Part shown: in pieces, positions 17,609 through 22,426 of the stretch
How positions within the stretch are numbered: position 1 is the first letter of the stretch
Layout: every line of letters begins with the position of its first letter
NCBI GenBank assembly: GCA_035547055.1
Contig: DASZVN010000185.1
Span: forward strand, 1-22,426
Length of the DNA stretch: 22,426 nt
Source: DASZVN01 sp035547055
GTDB lineage: Bacteria > Pseudomonadota > Alphaproteobacteria > Rhizobiales > Methylopilaceae
Reading direction: 5' to 3'
The notes under the pieces: generated by a model
The model's input: only the letters and a program-made list of their open reading frames with translations
Database searches by the model: none
What the model was told of the DNA's origin: nothing
Program-made: the position numbers and the translations under genes

Positions 17609-18129
17609 CACATCGGCTCCGGCCCGCGCGAGATGGCGGCGACGCCGGTCCGCGACACTTCGACCAGGCCGAGCGGCAGCATCAGGGCGATGAACTGGTC
17701 GATCTTGTCGGTCTTGCCGGTCAGCTCGAAGACGAAGCTCCCGGTGGTGGCGTCCATCACCCGGGCGCGGAAGGCATCGGCGAGGCGCAGGGCCTCGACC
17801 CGGTTGTCGCCCCCTCCCCGAACCTTCACCAGCGCCAGCTCGCGCTCGATCGCCGGGCCGCTGGCACGGAGATCGACCACGCGATGGACCGGCACCAGCC
17901 GCATCGTCTGCGCCACGATCTGCTCGATCACCTCCGGCGTGCCGCGCGTGACGATGGTGATGCGCGAGACCTGGCGGGCGTGCTCGGTCTCGGTGACCGT
18001 CAGGCTCTCGATATTGTAGCCGCGGCCAGAGAACAGGCCGACGATGCGGCCGAGCACCCCCGGCTCGTTGTCGACCAGGATGGAGAGGGTGTGCGGCTCG
18101 GCGGCAGCGGCGTTGCGGGACGGTGGCAT
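17608..18129 (-). CDS. ilvH: Acetolactate synthase small (regulatory) subunit
   Basis: This is a 173-residue protein. Residues about 14-90 form the ACT domain (HTLSILVDNEPGVLGRIVGLFSGRGYNIESL), followed by the second alpha/beta domain (IERELALVKV..; MDATTGSFVFELTGKTDKIDQFIALM). It binds valine and brings feedback control to IlvB. ATG 18129 was chosen because GGAG is well spaced before it; the frame is open to ATG 18192, but that extension comes from the neighbouring repeat. It lies 136 bp after ilvB with repeat D in the gap, and overlaps the exporter gene by one base. Confidence 0.95.
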   Translation of the reverse strand: MPPSRNAAAAEPHTLSILVDNEPGVLGRIVGLFSGRGYNIESLTVTETEHARQVSRITIVTRGTPEVIEQIVAQTMRLVPVHRVVDLRASGPAIERELALVKVRGGGDNRVEALRLADAFRARVMDATTGSFVFELTGKTDKIDQFIALMLPLGLVEVSRTGVAAISRGPEPM

Positions 18130-18165
18130 CGGTGACTCCGGGTGGGGACGGTATGGCGCGACGGC

Positions 18166-18258
18166 CGTCATTGCGAGGAGCGCAGCGACCAAGCAATCCA
18201 GGAGCCGCAGGTGCGGCGCTCGGAACCCTTGGATTGCTTCGCTTCGCTCGCAATGACG
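18166..18258. repeat. Palindromic intergenic repeat, family D
   Basis: This is a 93-bp near-palindrome. It begins CGTCATTGCGAG and ends CTCGCAATGACG, with a second pair AAGCAATCCA / TGGATTGCTT inside, so the whole forms one long hairpin. This sequence style is very frequent between genes of Bradyrhizobium and relatives (recalled). It lies inside the ilvB-ilvH transcript. An effect on relative amounts of the large and small subunit is possible but not shown. Confidence 0.8.
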
Positions 18259-18265
18259 GACAGCG

Positions 18266-20050
<1,785 letters not shown>

Positions 20051-20101
20051 GACATCACCTTCCCTCGGTGACCGGCCGGGCGCCTGGGGCGCCGCGGCAA
20101 T

Positions 20102-20126
20102 AAAAAAGGGGCCTCGAAGAGCCCCT
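20102..20126 (-). terminator. Intrinsic terminator / attenuator in the ilvB leader
   Basis: On minus, AGGGGC pairs with GCCCCT (plus 20107-20126), with a partly paired 8-nt apex, and is followed at once by six T (plus 20102-20107). It stands about 50 nt before the ilvB start, downstream of the promoter and of the leader peptide, so it can only act on the ilvB transcript. It matches the terminator arm of an amino-acid attenuator. Confidence 0.85.
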
Positions 20127-20155
20127 GCGACACGGCGCCATCGACGGAGGCGACC

Positions 20156-20206
20156 TTACGGTCGTCCGGCCAACGGCGCCCCACTTACGAGAATGAGCGT
20201 GCGCAT
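20156..20206 (-). CDS. ilvB leader peptide (attenuation), 16 aa
   Basis: The short frame MRTLILVSGAPLAGRP starts at ATG 20206 and stops with TAA at 20158-20156. GGAGG lies about 9 nt before the ATG. The run Leu-Ile-Leu-Val at residues 4-7 (plus Leu12) gives the regulatory codons for exactly the amino acids made by the downstream enzyme. The stop codon falls in the loop of a CGACC/GGTCG hairpin (20151-20164), and GGCGCC copies at 20175-20180 and 20134-20139 can pair across it. GGAGGC of the ribosome site can also pair with GCCTCC (plus 20146-20151). Together with the terminator this is the standard plan of ribosome-mediated attenuation. Confidence 0.82.
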   Translation of the reverse strand: MRTLILVSGAPLAGRP

Positions 20207-20236
20207 CGCGCCCCGCCTCCAGGATAAGAGGGCGAG

Positions 20237-20265
20237 ACGCTAGCCGCGCCGGCCGCGGCGGTCAA
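20237..20265 (-). promoter_or_regulatory. Probable sigma-70 promoter of the ilvB leader
   Basis: On minus, TTGACC (plus 20260-20265) is separated by exactly 17 nt from TAGCGT (plus 20237-20242). The -35 matches the consensus at five of six bases; the -10 is weaker. A start about 7 nt further on would put the leader-peptide ribosome site roughly 12 nt into the RNA. It lies 22 nt past the end of the diheme cytochrome gene. Confidence 0.6.
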
Positions 20266-20286
20266 GGCGGAAATACGGCTGGGCCT

Positions 20287-21189
20287 TCAATGCTCGGTCG
20301 GATGGGGCGGCAGGCTCTTGAGGTAGACCGCCATGGCGTGGCGGTCGGCGGCGGGGAGCTGGCTCAGGTTGTCGACCACCTCGCGCATGTCGCCGCTGAC
20401 CGAGTCGCCGCCCGGCGTCACGCCGTCGTCCAACATGTCGGCGATGTCCTCGACGCTCCACGAGGCGATGCCGTCCTTGTCCTGCGTGATGTTCGGCACG
20501 TCGTGCTTGCCGTCGAGCGTCCTGCCGCCGGCGAAGCGGGCGCCGGCAACGATGCCGCCGAAGGCGTCGCGCGGGCTATGGCACTCGGCGCAGTGCCCCG
20601 GCCCTTCGACCAGATAGGCGCCACGGTTCCATTCGGCGGATTTCGACGGGTCGGGCCTGAACGGGCCGGGGCGGAAATAGATGCGCTTCCAAAGGCCGAT
20701 GCCGCGGCGGATGTCGAAGGGAAACGACAGCGCGTGCGGCGGCACGACGTTCGGCGACGGCTTCAGCGTGTGGAGATAGGCGTAGAGGTCGCGCACGTCC
20801 GGCAGCGTCATCAGGTGGTAGGAGGTATAAGGCAGCGCCGGATAGAGGTTGATGCCGCCCCGCCCGGTGCCGAGGAGAAGCGCGTCGGCGAAATCGTGCT
20901 CGCTCCAGGCGCCGATCCCGGCCTTCGGATCGGGAGAGATGTTCGGCACGTGGAAGGTGCCGAACGCGGTCGCGAGCGCGAGGCCGCCGCCGAGCAGCGT
21001 CTGGTCCTTCTGGTTCGGCATCGCGTGGCACGAGGCGCAGCCGCCGGCGAGAAAGACCGCGCGGCCATGGGCGGCGCTCGCCGCATAGGGTGGCAGCGGG
21101 CCGAGCTCGGCGGGGGCGCTGAGCCACCAGAACACCGCCGCCACGACCACGACGATCGCGACGACGGCGGCGATGGCGATGCGCAGCAC
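20287..21189 (-). CDS. Membrane-anchored diheme cytochrome c
   Basis: This is a 300-residue protein with an N-terminal hydrophobic anchor (residues 3-24, ending FWW) and two c-type heme sites, CASCH (51-55) and CAECH (200-204). Each is followed by a cytochrome domain with the conserved VPNI-xxD-xxGIxxWS block (VPNISPDPKAGIGAWS; VPNITQDKDGIASWS), typical of the cytochrome subunits of periplasmic alcohol, aldehyde and gluconate dehydrogenases. Such proteins pass electrons from a dehydrogenase to the respiratory chain. No dehydrogenase partner is in the window; the neighbour is a cytochrome c' 14 nt upstream, so they form one operon. The start is GTG 21189. The exact partner is unknown. Confidence 0.88.
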   Translation of the reverse strand: MLRIAIAAVVAIVVVVAAVFWWLSAPAELGPLPPYAASAAHGRAVFLAGGCASCHAMPNQKDQTLLGGGLALATAFGTFHVPNISPDPKAGIGAWSEHDFADALLLGTGRGGINLYPALPYTSYHLMTLPDVRDLYAYLHTLKPSPNVVPPHALSFPFDIRRGIGLWKRIYFRPGPFRPDPSKSAEWNRGAYLVEGPGHCAECHSPRDAFGGIVAGARFAGGRTLDGKHDVPNITQDKDGIASWSVEDIADMLDDGVTPGGDSVSGDMREVVDNLSQLPAADRHAMAVYLKSLPPHPTEH

Positions 21190-21203
21190 TGCGATCGCCG
21201 CGG

Positions 21204-21674
21204 CTAGCGCTTCTTGTAGGGCGCCCGGTAATCGTCGTGGCAGGCGTCGCAGGCGTCGTCCACCGCCTTGAAGGCGGCCTTGGTCGCGTCGAGCCCCTGC
21301 TTCGAGGAGTCGGCTGCGGCCAGCGCCAGCTCATGCACCTTCTGGGCCTTGGCCTCGAAATCCGTCTTGTTCTGCCAGATCTTCGACAGCGCGTGGGTGT
21401 CGTGGCCGGTCTTGGAATCGTCGGGGAACAGCGCGGCGATATGGGTCGAGTCCGCCGCGATGCTGGCAAAAGCCGCCGACGCCTTGGCCGCGTCATAAGG
21501 AACCCTGCCCCGCGTCATCCCGAGGATGACCCGATAAAGATCGTTGCCCTGGTCCTTCATCAGGTTCTGCCGGGCCACGATCGGGTCCTGCGGCTTGTCC
21601 TGCGCCAGGGCCATGCCGGCGCCTGCGGTTCCGAGAACGGCAACCGCCGCCGCGACGTACATCACGCGAGACAT
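21204..21674 (-). CDS. Cytochrome c' / c556 family protein
   Basis: This 156-residue periplasmic protein has a signal peptide in residues 1-25 (cleavage after ALA, before QDKPQ). The mature part is a four-helix bundle with the heme site CDACH close to the C-terminus (VDDACDACHDDYRAPYKKR), the hallmark of class II cytochromes c. The stretch QNLMKDQGNDLYRVILGMTRG near the mature N-terminus is where the axial ligand (Met in c556, none in c') sits; Met residues are present, so c556 is a fair reading. GGAGGG precedes the ATG at 21674. Known roles are electron transfer or nitric oxide binding. It is co-transcribed with the diheme cytochrome. Confidence 0.88.
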   Translation of the reverse strand: MSRVMYVAAAVAVLGTAGAGMALAQDKPQDPIVARQNLMKDQGNDLYRVILGMTRGRVPYDAAKASAAFASIAADSTHIAALFPDDSKTGHDTHALSKIWQNKTDFEAKAQKVHELALAAADSSKQGLDATKAAFKAVDDACDACHDDYRAPYKKR

Positions 21675-21781
21675 GAACCCTCCGTCAGCCGAACGCATAT
21701 CGCGTGATGCTGCCCGCCGCATATGGCGCCGCCAAGGCAAAGAATGCCCTCTCGCCCGAATGTGAAATCCCGTGTGGCGTG

Positions 21782-22426
21782 TCACATCAGCGAACGGCCG
21801 GCGTCGAGCACGATGCGGGTGCCGGTGGCGTTTCGCAGATGGGTGACGCACGCCATCACCGCGCGGGCCACGTCCTCCGCTTCGGTGATGCGCTTCAGCG
21901 GCGTCGCCTCGGCGAGCTTCGCCACGGCAGCGCGGTCGCGGCCGGCGACGAAGTCGGTCGCGACCGCCGACGGGGAGACGCACAGCAGACGAATCTCGGG
22001 TCCGAGCGCGCGGGCGAGTGAAACCGTCATGGTGTCGAGCGCCGCCTTGGCGGCGCAATAGGCGATGCTGCTGCCCGAGCCGGTGAAGGCCGAGATCGAG
22101 GAGATGTTCACGACCACGCCGTCGTCGCTCTTGCGGAGCAGCGGCGCCAGCGCCCGGATCATCGCGAAGGGGCCGCGAACGTTGGCGATGAGCACGGCGT
22201 CGAAGGTCGCGTCGTCGAGCGCATCGAGGTCCTTGTGCGGAATTGGCCTGGTGAAGCCCGCCGAGTTCACCAGGATGTCGCAGCGGCCGTAGCGTTCGCC
22301 GATCTCGATCGCGGCCGCCTTCGCGGTGGCGCTGTCCTCGAGGCGGACCGGGAGCGCGTAGTGCCCCTCCCCGGCCAGCCCGGCGATCAGCTCCATGGCG
22401 CGGTCGTGGCCGCTGTTGTAGCCGAC
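21782..22426 (-). CDS. Short-chain dehydrogenase/reductase, N-terminus outside the window
   Basis: The frame enters from the right edge without a stop (first residues VGYNSGHDRAMEL), so the true start and the TGxxxGxG cofactor loop are beyond the window; the internal ATG at 22396 is not taken as start. Visible SDR motifs are DILVNSAG (structural NNAG-type), VVNISSISAF with the catalytic Ser and YCAAKAALD with catalytic Tyr/Lys. The C-terminus GTRIVLDAGRSLM is typical of FabG-like SDRs. The beta-2/alpha-3 start YNSGHDRA suggests NADP(H) use. The substrate is unknown. The gap of 107 bp to the cytochrome gene upstream on the same strand holds nothing I can name. Confidence 0.82.
   Translation of the reverse strand, partial: VGYNSGHDRAMELIAGLAGEGHYALPVRLEDSATAKAAAIEIGERYGRCDILVNSAGFTRPIPHKDLDALDDATFDAVLIANVRGPFAMIRALAPLLRKSDDGVVVNISSISAFTGSGSSIAYCAAKAALDTMTVSLARALGPEIRLLCVSPSAVATDFVAGRDRAAVAKLAEATPLKRITEAEDVARAVMACVTHLRNATGTRIVLDAGRSLM

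Noticed and set aside
21761..21786. CRP-like TGTGA...TCACA inverted repeat before the cytochrome/SDR gap
   Set aside because: The half-sites are 16 bases apart and not 6, one half lies on the SDR stop codon, and nothing else supports a site.

Overview
The window is about 22.4 kb of very GC-rich DNA, almost fully packed with genes. The gene set, the many long antisense open frames caused by high third-position GC, and the intergenic palindromes all suggest an alphaproteobacterium of the order Hyphomicrobiales (Rhizobiales). A Bradyrhizobium/Xanthobacteraceae-type soil or aquatic organism is most likely. This is inferred from protein families and repeat style; there is no rRNA marker in the window. 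I see no tRNA, rRNA, CRISPR array, transposase or phage gene.

Layout from left to right. (1) 1-1675, minus: prpD followed by the first part of prpC (methylcitrate cycle, propionyl-CoA use). (2) 1676-2015: a 340-bp divergent gap full of hairpins, then amtB (ammonium channel) and an O-methyltransferase on plus. (3) 4498-10300, minus: a benzoate cluster transcribed boxC, boxB, bclA, alpha/beta hydrolase. This is aerobic benzoate degradation through benzoyl-CoA 2,3-epoxide. BoxA (reductase) and BoxD (aldehyde dehydrogenase) are not in the window; a flavodoxin-domain gene is divergent from boxC. (4) 10860-14538, minus: a membrane PAS histidine kinase, a peptidoglycan-binding-domain protein and a DUF1491 protein ending in a good terminator, then a small conserved ORF overlapped by a lipoprotein gene that seems to start at CTG. 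(5) 14755-15595, plus: a small exported DUF5330-like protein and SufE. (6) 15603-16927, minus: a TMEM175-type channel and a mazEF toxin-antitoxin pair with a palindromic operator. (7) 17009-20260, minus: ilvB, ilvH and a LysE-type exporter, preceded by a promoter, a 16-codon leader peptide rich in Leu/Ile/Val and an intrinsic terminator, i.e. a classical attenuator. (8) 20287-21674, minus: a cytochrome c' and a membrane-anchored diheme cytochrome c. (9) 21782 to the right edge, minus: a short-chain dehydrogenase cut by the window end.

Four families of palindromic intergenic repeats occur: family A at 4447 and, inverted, at 6985; B at 5288; C at 8500; D at 18166. Three of them fill every gap of the box cluster and the fourth sits between ilvB and ilvH.

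The strongest new-looking observations are the ilvB leader peptide/attenuator, the CTGA-overlap start of the lipoprotein gene, the hairpin-rich prpD/amtB gap, the pairing of a flavodoxin gene with a box operon without boxA in view, and a CtrA-like site in front of the DivJ-like kinase. Coordinates of short sites were read by eye and may be off by one or two bases.
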